In this document: positions 15,349 through 23,645 of the stretch, piece by piece
How positions within the stretch are numbered: the first letter of the stretch is position 1
Layout of the letters: every line of letters starts with the position of its first letter
Origin: Streptomyces sp. ITFR-16
Lineage (GTDB): Bacteria > Actinomycetota > Actinomycetes > Streptomycetales > Streptomycetaceae
NCBI RefSeq assembly: GCF_031844705.1
Contig: NZ_CP134609.1
Coordinates: forward strand, 7,254,001-7,318,000
DNA length: 64,000 nucleotides
Direction of reading: 5' to 3'
Notes under the pieces: generated by a model
Database searches by the model: none
What the model was told of the DNA's origin: nothing
What the model saw: only the letters and a program-made list of their open reading frames with translations
Position numbers and translations under genes: made by a program

Positions 15349-16319
15349 CCCAGGCCGCAGTTCCCGCCCCCGCAGCCCGGCCGCTGGCCCGGCTGCGCGA
15401 CCCCGCCTGGTACCAGGAGTACGGCGTCTACCTCGCCGTCGCGGTCGTCCTCCTCTTCAACGCCCTGTTCACCGAGCACTTCATGACCGCGGACAACCTC
15501 CGCACCCAGCTCGTCCAGGTCGCCCCCATCGTCATCGTCGCCCTGGGCATGGCCCTGGTCATCGGCACCGAGGGCGTCGACCTCTCCGTCGGCTCGACCA
15601 TGGCCCTGGCCGCCGCGCTGCTGCCGCTCTACCTCGGCTACGGGCTGGTGCCGGCCCTCGTCATGGCGCTGCTGGCCGGCGCCCTCGTCGGCGCGGTCAA
15701 CGGCACCCTCGTCTCCCTCGTCGGGCTCCAGCCGATCGTCGCCACCCTCGCGCTGTTCGTCGGCGGCCGGGGCCTGGCCCTGGTGATGGCGGACGGCCAG
15801 CTCAAGCAGATCGTCAACCCCGACCTGCTGTCCCTGGGCACCGGCTCGTTCCTCGGCATCCCGCTCGTCGTGCTCATCGCCGCGGTCCTCGCCGTCGCCG
15901 TCGCCTTCCTCGTCACCCGCACCACCTTCGGCCGGCAGATCGTCGCCATCGGCGGCAACCGGTCCGCGGCCGCCCTGGCCGGACTGCCCGTACGGCGCGT
16001 CCTGATCGGCGTGTACGTGCTCTGCGGCGTGCTGGCCGCCCTCGCGGGCATCCTCGCCACGGCCCGGCTCACCGCCAGCGACCCTTCCTCGCTCGGCACC
16101 CTGATGGAACTCTCCGCCATCACGGCGGTCGTCGTCGGCGGCACCCCGCTCAACGGCGGATCCATCCGGGTCCTTGGCACGGTCGCGGGCGCCCTGCTGA
16201 TGCAGCTGCTGCGCGCCACCCTCGTCAAGCACGACCTGCCCGACTCCACCGCACAGATCGCCCAGGCGGCCATCATCATCGCCGCCGTCTACGTCGCCCG
16301 GGAGCGTCGGTCCCGATGA
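15345..16319 (+). CDS. Sugar ABC transporter permease (YtfT/RbsC type)
   Basis: A 324-residue membrane protein with eight or more hydrophobic segments, one of two different permeases of the importer. The family motif GTEGVDLSVGS (EGIDLSVGS in relatives) lies near residue 75, and VVGGTPLNGGSIRVLGT near the C-terminus is the conserved ATPase-coupling region. AAGGAGG at 15331-15337 precedes ATG 15345, which overlaps the ATPase stop codon; its own stop codon overlaps the next start. Having two distinct permease genes matches the YtfT-YjfF arrangement rather than the single RbsC of ribose systems. Confidence 0.92.
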   Translation: MTQAAVPAPAARPLARLRDPAWYQEYGVYLAVAVVLLFNALFTEHFMTADNLRTQLVQVAPIVIVALGMALVIGTEGVDLSVGSTMALAAALLPLYLGYGLVPALVMALLAGALVGAVNGTLVSLVGLQPIVATLALFVGGRGLALVMADGQLKQIVNPDLLSLGTGSFLGIPLVVLIAAVLAVAVAFLVTRTTFGRQIVAIGGNRSAAALAGLPVRRVLIGVYVLCGVLAALAGILATARLTASDPSSLGTLMELSAITAVVVGGTPLNGGSIRVLGTVAGALLMQLLRATLVKHDLPDSTAQIAQAAIIIAAVYVARERRSR

Positions 16320-17377
16320 ACGAAACCTCACCCGCCCCCGCGGCCCAGGCCCCCGCACCGCGCAAGTCCCCGGCAGCGGCCGGCGGCGGCGCGCCCCGCC
16401 CCGAGACCGGCGCGCCCTCCGCGACCGGCCGGCGCATCGCCGAACTCGTCCAGCGGCAGGGCGTGCTCGCCGTCCTGCTCACGGTCGTGATCGTCGCGTC
16501 CTTCATCTACCCGACGTTCGCCACGCTGGACAACGCCCGGGGCGTGACCGTCCAGGCCTCGTTCCTGGCCGTGGTGGCGCTCGGGATGACCATGGTCATC
16601 ATCACCGGCGGCATCGATCTGTCCGTGGGATCGGTCTTCGCGCTCGGCGGGGTACTCGCCGCCTGGGCCTCCCAATGGGGCTTCCTGGCAGCCCTGTTCG
16701 TCCCGCTGCTGGTGTGCGGTGCGATCGGTCTGCTCAACGGCTTCCTCGTCGCCCGCGCCGGCATGGCCCCCTTCATCGTCACCCTCGCCACCCTGCTCGG
16801 GGCGCGCGGCATGCTCCTCGCCTTCACCGACGAGGGCGCCACCACCTACCTGGTCCCCAAGGACTCCGCCTTCGCGGAGCTGGGACAGGGCAGTGTCTGG
16901 GGCTTCGGCTACCCGATCCTGATCGCCCTCGTGCTCTTCGGCATTGGCGGCCTGCTCCTCCAGCGCACCTCGTTCGGGCAGACGCTCTTCGCCGTCGGCG
17001 GCAGCAGCGACGCCGCCACGCTGATGGGCCTGCCCGTCGCCCGTACCAAGATGCTCGTCTACACCCTCAGCGGACTGCTGGCGGGCCTGGCGGGCGCGCT
17101 CAACGCGGCGAGGCTCTCCTCCGGCGTCACCATCGTCGGCGTGGGCATGGAGCTCGACGCGATCTCCGCCGTCGTCATCGGCGGCACCCTGCTCATCGGC
17201 GGCGCCGGATCGATCAGCGGCACGCTCTGGGGCGTCCTGCTGCTCGCCGTCATCCAGAACCTGATCAACCAGATCGGCTCGCTGAACTCCTCGTACCAGT
17301 CGGTGGTCAGCGGCGGGTTCCTTATCGTTGTCGTCGTGGCCCAGCGCTACCTGGCGCGCAGCCGCAGAACCACCTGA
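16316..17377 (+). CDS. Sugar ABC transporter permease (YjfF type)
   Basis: A 353-residue membrane protein, the second permease of the importer. A Pro/Ala-rich cytoplasmic N-terminus of about 35 residues precedes multiple transmembrane segments. Family motifs are GMTMVIITGGIDLSVGSVFA and VIGGTLLIGGAGSISGTLWG. ATG 16316 overlaps the TGA of the first permease. The gene is followed 98 bases later by the LacI gene with no clear hairpin between, so regulator and importer are probably cotranscribed. Confidence 0.92.
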   Translation: MNETSPAPAAQAPAPRKSPAAAGGGAPRPETGAPSATGRRIAELVQRQGVLAVLLTVVIVASFIYPTFATLDNARGVTVQASFLAVVALGMTMVIITGGIDLSVGSVFALGGVLAAWASQWGFLAALFVPLLVCGAIGLLNGFLVARAGMAPFIVTLATLLGARGMLLAFTDEGATTYLVPKDSAFAELGQGSVWGFGYPILIALVLFGIGGLLLQRTSFGQTLFAVGGSSDAATLMGLPVARTKMLVYTLSGLLAGLAGALNAARLSSGVTIVGVGMELDAISAVVIGGTLLIGGAGSISGTLWGVLLLAVIQNLINQIGSLNSSYQSVVSGGFLIVVVVAQRYLARSRRTT

Positions 17378-17475
17378 GCCGGTGCCGGGGCCGCGGCCCC
17401 GGCACAGGTCGAGCCGAACCGGGCAGAGCCGGGCCACCGCGCCTCACCGCGCGACAAGTCGATTCAGGGAGTGCC

Positions 17476-18510
17476 GTGGGCGTCAGCCTCAAGGACGTTG
17501 CACAACGGGCGGGCGTGTCCATCAAGACCGTGTCGAACGTGGTGAACAACTATCAGCACGTCACACCGAAGATGCGCGCCAAGGTGCAGCAGGCCATCGA
17601 CGAGCTCGGCTACCGGCCGAACCTCACCGCACGCCATCTGCGCAAGGGCCGCACCGGCATCATCGCCCTCGCCGTCCCCGAGTTCGGCAACCCGTACTTC
17701 GCCGAACTGGCCGGCGCGGTCGTCGACGCCGCCGCCCGGCACGACTACACCGTGCTGGTCGACCACACCGGCGGCCTGCGGGAGAAGGAACTCCTGGTCA
17801 GCCAGGGATTCCGGTCCCATGTGATCGACGGGCTCATCCTCAGCCCGATCCACCTGGAGACCGAGGACCTGATGGCGCGCACCGAGACCGCGCCCCTGGT
17901 CCTGCTCGGCGAGCGCGAGTACGAGGCCCCGTACGACCACATCGCCATCGACAACGTGGCGGCCTCCCGCGAGGCCGTACGCCACCTCATCGACCACGGC
18001 CACCGCCGCATCGCCTTCCTCGGCTCGCGCACCGGCCGCGAGCGCCAGCCGGCCCATCTGCGGCTGCGCGGCTGGCGGGAGGAGCTGGCCGCCGCCGGCA
18101 TCGAGCCCGACGAGTCGCTCGTCGTGGTCACCGACGGCTACGGGCGCGAGGACGGGGCCTCCGCCATGGCCGCGCTCCTGGACCGGGGCGTGCGGCCCGA
18201 CGCGGTGTTCGCGTACAACGACCTCATCGCCGTCGGAGCCATGCGCACGCTCTTCGCCCGCGGACTGCGCATCCCCGAGGACGTCGCCGTCGTCGGCTTC
18301 GACAACATCGAGGAGAGCCTGTACGGCGCCACCACCCTCACCACCGTGGCACCCGACAAGGAGGCCATCGCCCGGCTCGCCGTCGACAGCCTCGTCGAGC
18401 GCCTCTCCGGCGACGCGGTGACCGAACCCCGGCGGCCGAGGCCCGGTTACCGGCTCGTCGTCCGCGAATCCACCGTCCCCCGGCCGCCCGCCGGACAGGC
18501 CGGCCCCTAG
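17476..18510 (+). CDS. LacI-family transcriptional regulator of the importer locus
   Basis: A 344-residue DNA-binding repressor. The N-terminal helix-turn-helix is LKDVAQRAGVSIKTVSNVVN, followed by the hinge helix region RPNLTARHLRKGRTG and a periplasmic-binding-protein-like effector domain (ALAVPEFGNPYFAEL to FDNIEESLYGATTLTTV). GTG 17476 was chosen because AGGGAG lies just upstream and translation upstream is intergenic. As the gene closes the importer operon, it is the natural candidate to bind the AACGTT palindromes at 12054 and 12218 and perhaps 341; the inducer would be the imported sugar or its phosphate. A second LacI protein at 40595 competes as candidate for the same sites. Confidence 0.9.
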   Translation: MGVSLKDVAQRAGVSIKTVSNVVNNYQHVTPKMRAKVQQAIDELGYRPNLTARHLRKGRTGIIALAVPEFGNPYFAELAGAVVDAAARHDYTVLVDHTGGLREKELLVSQGFRSHVIDGLILSPIHLETEDLMARTETAPLVLLGEREYEAPYDHIAIDNVAASREAVRHLIDHGHRRIAFLGSRTGRERQPAHLRLRGWREELAAAGIEPDESLVVVTDGYGREDGASAMAALLDRGVRPDAVFAYNDLIAVGAMRTLFARGLRIPEDVAVVGFDNIEESLYGATTLTTVAPDKEAIARLAVDSLVERLSGDAVTEPRRPRPGYRLVVRESTVPRPPAGQAGP

Positions 18511-18517
18511 GCCCTCC

Positions 18518-18552
18518 CGCCCGGCTCCCCGCCACACCCGGGGAGCCGGGCG
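18518..18552 (+). terminator. Hairpin between the LacI and mutarotase genes
   Basis: A perfect 13-base inverted repeat (18518-18530 and 18540-18552, nine-base loop) starts 8 bases after the LacI stop codon. Confidence 0.7.
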
Positions 18553-18615
18553 CACATGTCCACGGCCTGCCCGTACCCGGGCCGCCCGGCCGCCCGATCG
18601 TCCCAAGGATCTCTG

Positions 18616-19695
18616 ATGCCTCGCCCCACCGTGAACCGCAAACCGTTCGGCACCCATGGGTCCGCGGACGTCGACGTCTGGACGCTCGACTCCGGCACCG
18701 GAGTCAGCGCCGAGATCCTCACCTACGGCGGCATCCTGCACCGGCTCACCGTGCCGGACACCTCCGCAACCCCGGCCTCGGTCGTCCGCTCGTTGCCCGC
18801 CCTCGACGACTACACCGGCAAGAACCCGTTCTTCGGCGCCCTGATCGGCCGCTACGCCAACCGCATCGCACACGGCCGGTTCACCCTCGACGGCACGGAG
18901 CACCAGGTCCCCGCGACCGACCGGGGCCACGCCCTGCACGGAGGCCCGGACGGCTTCCACACCCGGGTCTGGCAGGCCGAGGGCGACGCCACCGACGAGG
19001 CCGCCACTCTGCGGCTCACGCTGCACAGCCCCGACGGCGACATGGGCTTCCCCGGCGCGCTCGACGTCACCGTGACCTACGCCCTCGACCGGGCGGGCAC
19101 CCTCGCCCTCGACTACACGGCGACCACGGACCGCCCCACCGTCGTCAACCTCACCAACCACGCCTACTTCGACCTGGCCGCCCGGGGCGACATACTCGGC
19201 CACACCCTCCAGGTCGACGCGGACACCTATCTGCCCGTGGACGAGGACGGCATCCCCGAGAGCCCGGCGGCGCCGGTGCGCGACACCCCGTTCGATCTCG
19301 TACGGCCGCAGACCCTCGGCGACCGCATCGCCCTGCCGCACGAACAGCTGCGCCGCGCGGGCGGCTTCGACCACTGCTGGGTCCTGCGGGCACCCGAGGC
19401 GTCGTCGGGTCTGCGCCGGGCCGCCCGGCTCACCGCCCCCGACGCCGAACGGGTCCTGGAGGTATGGACCACCGAACCCGGCATCCAGGTCTACACGGCC
19501 AACCAGCTGGACGGCGCCCTGGCCACGCCCGACGGCGGCCGTCACGAGCGGCACAGCGCCGTCTGCCTGGAGACCCAGCACCTGCCCGACTCACCCAACC
19601 GCCCGGACCACCCCGGCACGGTCCTGCGCCCGGACGAGGTCTTCCGCAGCCGTACCGAGCTGCGCTTCCCCCACCTCGTCCCCAAGGCCGTCTGA
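18616..19695 (+). CDS. Aldose 1-epimerase (mutarotase)
   Basis: A 359-residue cytosolic enzyme interconverting alpha and beta anomers of aldoses. Motifs fit the GalM family: LTYGGILHRLTVPD near the N-terminus, FFGALIGRYANRIAHGRFTL (substrate-binding arginine), HALHGGPDGFHTRVW (first catalytic His), NLTNHAYFDLA (second catalytic His), FDHCWVL and the C-terminal CLETQHLPDSPNRPD with the catalytic Glu. AAGGA at 18605-18609 lies six bases before ATG 18616; the upstream in-frame ATG at 18556 lies right behind the terminator and lacks a ribosome site. Its position after the importer and LacI genes suggests it acts on the imported sugar; for galactofuranose, anomer or ring-form conversion would feed further metabolism. 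Confidence 0.93.
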   Translation: MPRPTVNRKPFGTHGSADVDVWTLDSGTGVSAEILTYGGILHRLTVPDTSATPASVVRSLPALDDYTGKNPFFGALIGRYANRIAHGRFTLDGTEHQVPATDRGHALHGGPDGFHTRVWQAEGDATDEAATLRLTLHSPDGDMGFPGALDVTVTYALDRAGTLALDYTATTDRPTVVNLTNHAYFDLAARGDILGHTLQVDADTYLPVDEDGIPESPAAPVRDTPFDLVRPQTLGDRIALPHEQLRRAGGFDHCWVLRAPEASSGLRRAARLTAPDAERVLEVWTTEPGIQVYTANQLDGALATPDGGRHERHSAVCLETQHLPDSPNRPDHPGTVLRPDEVFRSRTELRFPHLVPKAV

Positions 19696-19756
19696 GGCGT
19701 CGACCCCGCGCCCCGGGCGCGGGAATGCCGGAAGACCCCGGAGCGTTGCGCGGTCC

Positions 19757-20173
19757 ATGACCTTCTCTGTGGACGTGACCGTACGGGGTTACGAACTCGA
19801 CACCCAGGGCCACCTGAACCAGGCCGTCTACCTCCAGTACGCCGAGCACGCGCGGTGGGAGCTGCTGCGCGCCGCCGGACTGCCCCAGGACAGACTGCTG
19901 GCCGACGGGGTGGGCCCGGTCGCACTGGAGGTCACGGTCAAGTTCCGCAGCGAATTGCGCGGCGGCGACCGGGTGCGCGTGACCTGCCGGTTCGACTACG
20001 GCGAGGGCAAGACCTTCACGGTCGCCCAGCAGATCCTCAAGGAGGACGGCACCCTGGCGGCCGAGGTCACGGGCGTGGCGGGCATCCTCGACCTGACGAC
20101 GCGCCGGCTGATCGCGGACCCGGCCCGGCGGCTCGCCTCGCTCGCCAAGGACCCGGATCTGCTGAGCGGCTGA
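19757..20173 (+). CDS. Acyl-CoA thioesterase, 4HBT hot-dog family (YbgC/FadM-like)
   Basis: A 138-residue single hot-dog domain protein predicted to hydrolyse acyl-CoA thioesters in the cytosol. The active-site segment VRGYELDTQGHLNQAVYLQY carries D15, with the HxNxxxYLxY pattern of the YbgC/4-hydroxybenzoyl-CoA thioesterase class. The mid-segment EVTVKFRSELRGGDRVRV is the conserved second strand. ATG 19757 is the only sensible start, though the ribosome site is weak. Substrate chain length is not predictable. It converges tail to tail with the YdeI-like gene, with seven bases between stop codons. Confidence 0.88.
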   Translation: MTFSVDVTVRGYELDTQGHLNQAVYLQYAEHARWELLRAAGLPQDRLLADGVGPVALEVTVKFRSELRGGDRVRVTCRFDYGEGKTFTVAQQILKEDGTLAAEVTGVAGILDLTTRRLIADPARRLASLAKDPDLLSG

Positions 20174-20180
20174 CGCGGCG

Positions 20181-20756
20181 TCACGCCACCTTGCGCCCGG
20201 CCGCCATCGCGGTGACGGCCCGGCCGAGGCGCGCCGCCCTGACCTCGGGGGTCGGCGCGGTCACCAGACGCAGGATCACCTGATACCGGTCCGACTTCCC
20301 GAGCCCCTCGTAGAAGCCCCGGGCCGCCTCGTCCGCCTCCAGAGCGGCGGCGAGGTCGGCGGGGACGGTGGCCCTGCTCTGCGAGGGGTACGCGGCGTCC
20401 CACCGCCCGTCCGCGCGGGCCGCCTCGACCTCCGCGAGGCCCGCCGCACGCATCCGCCCGGCCTCGGCGAGCGCCGCCACCTTGTCCACGTTGACCTGTG
20501 ACCACAGGCTCCGCCGCCGGCGCGGTGTGATCCGCTGGAGGTAGTACACCCCGTCGCAGGACCTGCGCTGCCCGTCGATCCAGCCGAAGCACAGCACGAT
20601 GTCGACGACCTCGGCCGCCGTCACCGACGGCACGCCCGACTTCCGCTTGGCGAGCTTCAGCCACAGACCGGGGCTGTCCGCGTGATGCTCCTCCAGCCAG
20701 GCCTCGAGCGCCTCGCCGTGCTCGAAGGTCCGCGTCTGCTCCGGGATGTCCGCCAT
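20181..20756 (-). CDS. YdeI/OmpD-associated family protein
   Basis: A 191-residue protein of the bacteriocin-protection (YdeI/OmpD-associated) family. Recognisable parts are SPGLWLKLAKRKSGVPSVTA, the conserved VVDIVLCFGWIDGQRRSCD, YYLQRITPRRRRSLWSQVN, and a C-terminal region with FYEGLGKSDRYQVILRL and a basic tail. The biochemical role is not known; the original genetic association was with bacteriocin or antimicrobial-peptide resistance. ATG 20756 is preceded by GGAGG in the transcript sense. It is divergent from the ArsR gene, with 184 bases between. Confidence 0.85.
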   Translation of the reverse strand: MADIPEQTRTFEHGEALEAWLEEHHADSPGLWLKLAKRKSGVPSVTAAEVVDIVLCFGWIDGQRRSCDGVYYLQRITPRRRRSLWSQVNVDKVAALAEAGRMRAAGLAEVEAARADGRWDAAYPSQSRATVPADLAAALEADEAARGFYEGLGKSDRYQVILRLVTAPTPEVRAARLGRAVTAMAAGRKVA

Positions 20757-20885
20757 CCGACTCAGCCTCCTGGGGTGACCGGGCGCGTGCCCGGCGACGA
20801 CACCACGCTAGGACGGCAATGGGACAGTTTCCGTCCTGTACGCGCTCCCGGGGTGGCACGGTGCTTCTTGCGGACATCGTCGAAC

Positions 20886-20905
20886 TACGAAGGGTCTCGT
20901 ATTAT
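20886..20905 (+). promoter_or_regulatory. Possible ArsR autoregulatory site over a -10 box
   Basis: TACGA-AGGGTC-TCGTA (20886-20901) is an interrupted dyad overlapping TATTAT at 20900-20905, a reasonable -10 box 36 bases before the ArsR start. No clear -35 box is visible. Confidence 0.35.
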
Positions 20906-20940
20906 GGGAGCCCCGGACGCAGCGACGAGATGGAGCCACC

Positions 20941-21309
20941 GTGACCCCTGCCAGCGCCACGGAACCCGCCGTCGGCAGCCGCTCGCTCGCCCACCCCGCA
21001 CGGGACGAGATCAGGATCGAGTCCGTGCTGCACGCGCTCTCCGACCCGGTGCGGCTGTACATCGTCCGTGAACTGGCGGCGGCCGAGGCCGAACTCACCT
21101 GCTCCCGGTTCGAGCTGCCGGTGACGAAGTCGACCACCACGCACCACTTCCGGGTGCTCCGCGAGAGCGGCATCGTCCAGCAGATCTACCGGGGCACCGC
21201 CAAGATGAACGGCCTGCGGCGCGAGGACCTGGAGGCGCTGTTCCCCGGGCTGCTGGAGACCGTGCTCGAAGCGGCGAACCGGCAGGCGGACCGCCTCGAC
21301 GCGAGCTGA
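20941..21309 (+). CDS. ArsR-type winged-helix transcriptional regulator
   Basis: A 122-residue winged-helix DNA-binding protein. ALSDPVRLYIVRELA is the typical start of the ArsR fold, and TKSTTTHHFRVLRESGIVQQ is the recognition helix and wing (ArsR consensus with SHHLxxLRxAGLV). The metal-binding ELCVCDL motif is absent: the equivalent stretch is ELTCSRFELPV with a single Cys, so it is probably not a classical metal sensor. GTG 20941 is preceded by GGAG. Likely targets are its own promoter and perhaps the divergent YdeI-like gene. Confidence 0.88.
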   Translation: MTPASATEPAVGSRSLAHPARDEIRIESVLHALSDPVRLYIVRELAAAEAELTCSRFELPVTKSTTTHHFRVLRESGIVQQIYRGTAKMNGLRREDLEALFPGLLETVLEAANRQADRLDAS

Positions 21310-21318
21310 ACCCCCGCG

Positions 21319-22695
21319 CTACGGGGCCGGCGTGTCACCGCGCGCCGCGCCCAGCAGCCCCGGCCAGTCCGGGATCTTCACCGGTCCCCGGCCGAGCGAC
21401 CGCCCGAGCGTCCGCTCCGCCCGCTCGATCGACAGCCAGCCGTCCCACTCCACCGGACGCAGCCCCCAGGACCGCAGGACGCCGAGCGGGTCGGCGGCGG
21501 CCGGGCGCCCGGCGAGCAGCGGGGCGTCCTCGATCAGCGAGGCGACCGTCTCCTTGGCGCACGACCGGTTCGAGCCGATGACCCCGGTCGGACCCCGCTT
21601 GATCCACCCGGCGACGTACTCCCCGGGCGACGGCACCCCGTCCCGCAGCACCCGGCCTGCAAGATGGGGCACCGTCGCGCGCACCGCGTCGAACGGCAGA
21701 CCGGGCAGCGGCATCCCGCGGTAGCCGACCGCCCGCAGGACGAGCTCGGCGCCGATGTCCTCGTACGCACCCGTGTCCCGTACCCCTCCGCGTCCGTCGG
21801 GGACCGTCCGGGCGAACCGCACACCGGCCACCCGCCCCCGGCGCTCCAGCAGCTCGACCGGGCGCAGGAAGAACCGCAGCGCGACGGTGCGGGCCCGGTC
21901 GATGTCCGGGCCGGGCGGACACGCGGCCCAGGTGCGCAGGACATCGAGGTTGCGCCGCACCACGGCGGGCAGGGCCGGGCCGTCCGGCGGCGATCCGGCG
22001 TACGCCGGGTCCAGGGCGAGTTCCGCGGGGTCGACCACGATCCGGGCGCCGGGCAGGCCGCCCAGCTCCCGCAGCTCCTTGGTGGTGAACCTGGCCTGCG
22101 AGGGCCCCCGCCGCCCCGCCATGTGCACCTCGCGCACCCGGCTGCCGGCCAGCACCCCGAGGGCGGGCTGGGGCACGTCCGTCGGGCGCAGCTCCTCGGC
22201 GCCGCGCGCCAGGATCCGCGCCACGTCGACCGCCACGTTGCCGACGCCGATCACCACGGCCGAGCGGGCCCGCAGGGCGAAGCGGCCGGCCTCGGCGTCG
22301 GGATGGGCGCTGTACCAGGAGACGAACTCGGTCGCCGAGTGGCTGCCGGGCAGCTCCTCGCCGGGGATGCCCAGCGGGCGGTCGGCGGCGGCCCCGACGC
22401 AGTAGACCACCGCGTGGTAGAGCGCGCCGAGGCGTCCGGGCGGCACCCCGTCCCCGCCGACCGGGACGTTGCCCACGAAGGTGACCCGCTCGTGCTCCAG
22501 CACGGCCCGCAGGCTCTGCTGGAGCGACTTGATCTTCTCGTGGTCGGGGGCGACGCCGTACCGCACCAGGCCGTACGGGCAGGGCAGCCGGTCCAGGACG
22601 TGCACCCGCACATCGGGGACCAGGGTCTGCGTCACGAGGGCCTGGGCGGTGTAGACCCCGCTGGGGCCGGAGCCGACCACTGCGACACGGAGCAC
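21319..22695 (-). CDS. FAD-dependent ferredoxin-NADP reductase (FprA/adrenodoxin reductase type)
   Basis: A 458-residue flavoenzyme passing electrons between NADPH and ferredoxin. The FAD-binding motif VVGSGPSGVYTAQAL begins at residue 6; CPYGLVRYGVAPDHEKIKSLQ is the family hallmark; the NADPH site VVIGVGNVAVDVARIL lies at 148-163, and the C-terminal YVAGWIKRGPTGVIGSNR is the conserved FAD/NADP closing segment. GTG 22695 is favoured by AAGAGG six bases upstream; an ATG at 22734 lacks a site. Its stop codon is nine bases from the ArsR stop (convergent). Such reductases commonly serve cytochromes P450 or other ferredoxin-dependent enzymes, none of which is adjacent. Confidence 0.92.
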   Translation of the reverse strand: MLRVAVVGSGPSGVYTAQALVTQTLVPDVRVHVLDRLPCPYGLVRYGVAPDHEKIKSLQQSLRAVLEHERVTFVGNVPVGGDGVPPGRLGALYHAVVYCVGAAADRPLGIPGEELPGSHSATEFVSWYSAHPDAEAGRFALRARSAVVIGVGNVAVDVARILARGAEELRPTDVPQPALGVLAGSRVREVHMAGRRGPSQARFTTKELRELGGLPGARIVVDPAELALDPAYAGSPPDGPALPAVVRRNLDVLRTWAACPPGPDIDRARTVALRFFLRPVELLERRGRVAGVRFARTVPDGRGGVRDTGAYEDIGAELVLRAVGYRGMPLPGLPFDAVRATVPHLAGRVLRDGVPSPGEYVAGWIKRGPTGVIGSNRSCAKETVASLIEDAPLLAGRPAAADPLGVLRSWGLRPVEWDGWLSIERAERTLGRSLGRGPVKIPDWPGLLGAARGDTPAP

Positions 22696-22808
22696 GGCAC
22701 ACCTCTTTCCCGGAGGGTGACTCCAGCATGGCACCGTCCGCCCGGGCGGGGGAGGTGTGCGGAGCGTGCTTCCGGGGCTACGCGGTGCTTCCGGGGTGGC
22801 GGGCGGCC

Positions 22809-23471
22809 TCAGGACGACAGTGCGCGCATCCGGCCGATCTCGGTGGTCTGCTGGGCGACGACGTCGCCGGCCATCTCCTCGACCTGCACGTTGTTCCCCT
22901 CCGAGAGCACCTCGGTCGCCATGGTGACCGCCCCCTGGTGGTGGGTGATCATCAGCTTCAGGAACAGCTTGTCGAAGGCGGCGCCCTTCGCGGCCCGCAG
23001 CTGCTTCAGCTGCTCGTCCGTGGCCATGCCGGGCATCCCCGCGTGGTCGTCGTGCCCGCCGGACCCCTCCGTGCGGCCGTGGCGGCTGAGCCAGCCCTTC
23101 ATCGTGCCGATCTCCGGCTGCTGGGCGGCCGTGATGCGTTCGGCGAGCCGCTTCACCGGGGACGAAGCGGCCCGGGAGGGCACGAGCTTCGTCAGTTCCA
23201 GGGCCTGGGCGTGGTGCCGGATCATCATCTGCACGTACCGCACGTCCGCCGAGTTGGGGGTGTCGACGCCCGCCTCCTCGGCGGCCTGCGATGCCGAGAG
23301 CGTCCGCGCGGGCTCCCCGGGCCTCCCGGGGGCCACGACCGAACCCCCCTCGCCGGCCCGGTCCTTGGAGCCGCCACCGCCGTCCGCGTCGCAGCCGGCC
23401 GACGCGAGCACGCCGGCGGTCAGGGCAGCGACGAGGAGGGAACGGCGGATCCGCAGGACCTGACGACGCAT
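22809..23471 (-). CDS. DUF305 family lipoprotein
   Basis: A 220-residue exported lipoprotein: basic start MRRQVLRIRRS, hydrophobic core and lipobox LASAGC with C27, then an acidic/glycine-rich linker. The DUF305 domain is a ferritin-like four-helix bundle with His/Met-rich motifs, here YVQMMIRHHAQALELTKL and LKLMITHHQGAVTMATE. Some DUF305 proteins bind copper, which these HH and M residues would allow. The start is ATG 23471, with GGAGG about 11 bases upstream; TTG codons immediately before it are alternatives. Divergent from the LVIVD-repeat gene. Confidence 0.88.
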   Translation of the reverse strand: MRRQVLRIRRSLLVAALTAGVLASAGCDADGGGGSKDRAGEGGSVVAPGRPGEPARTLSASQAAEEAGVDTPNSADVRYVQMMIRHHAQALELTKLVPSRAASSPVKRLAERITAAQQPEIGTMKGWLSRHGRTEGSGGHDDHAGMPGMATDEQLKQLRAAKGAAFDKLFLKLMITHHQGAVTMATEVLSEGNNVQVEEMAGDVVAQQTTEIGRMRALSS

Positions 23472-23645
23472 CAACAAGGCGACCTCCGTGGATATATGGG
23501 TGGTTGCGCTCTGTCCTAGCACGTCAACACACAGCTGTGATCAAAAACTTTCATTACGTCTCTGTTGCCATCTGTTGAGATGCGCATGGCAAGGACGATA
23601 CTGCCGGGGTCCGTGAACCCCACCAACGGATCCATGGAGGACGCA
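23472..23645. promoter_or_regulatory. Divergent promoter region of the DUF305 and LVIVD genes
   Basis: The 174 bases separating the two exported-protein genes must hold both promoters. The stretch around 23520-23580 is relatively A/T-rich (TCAAAAACTTTCATTACG), but I could not assign boxes with confidence. Confidence 0.35.
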
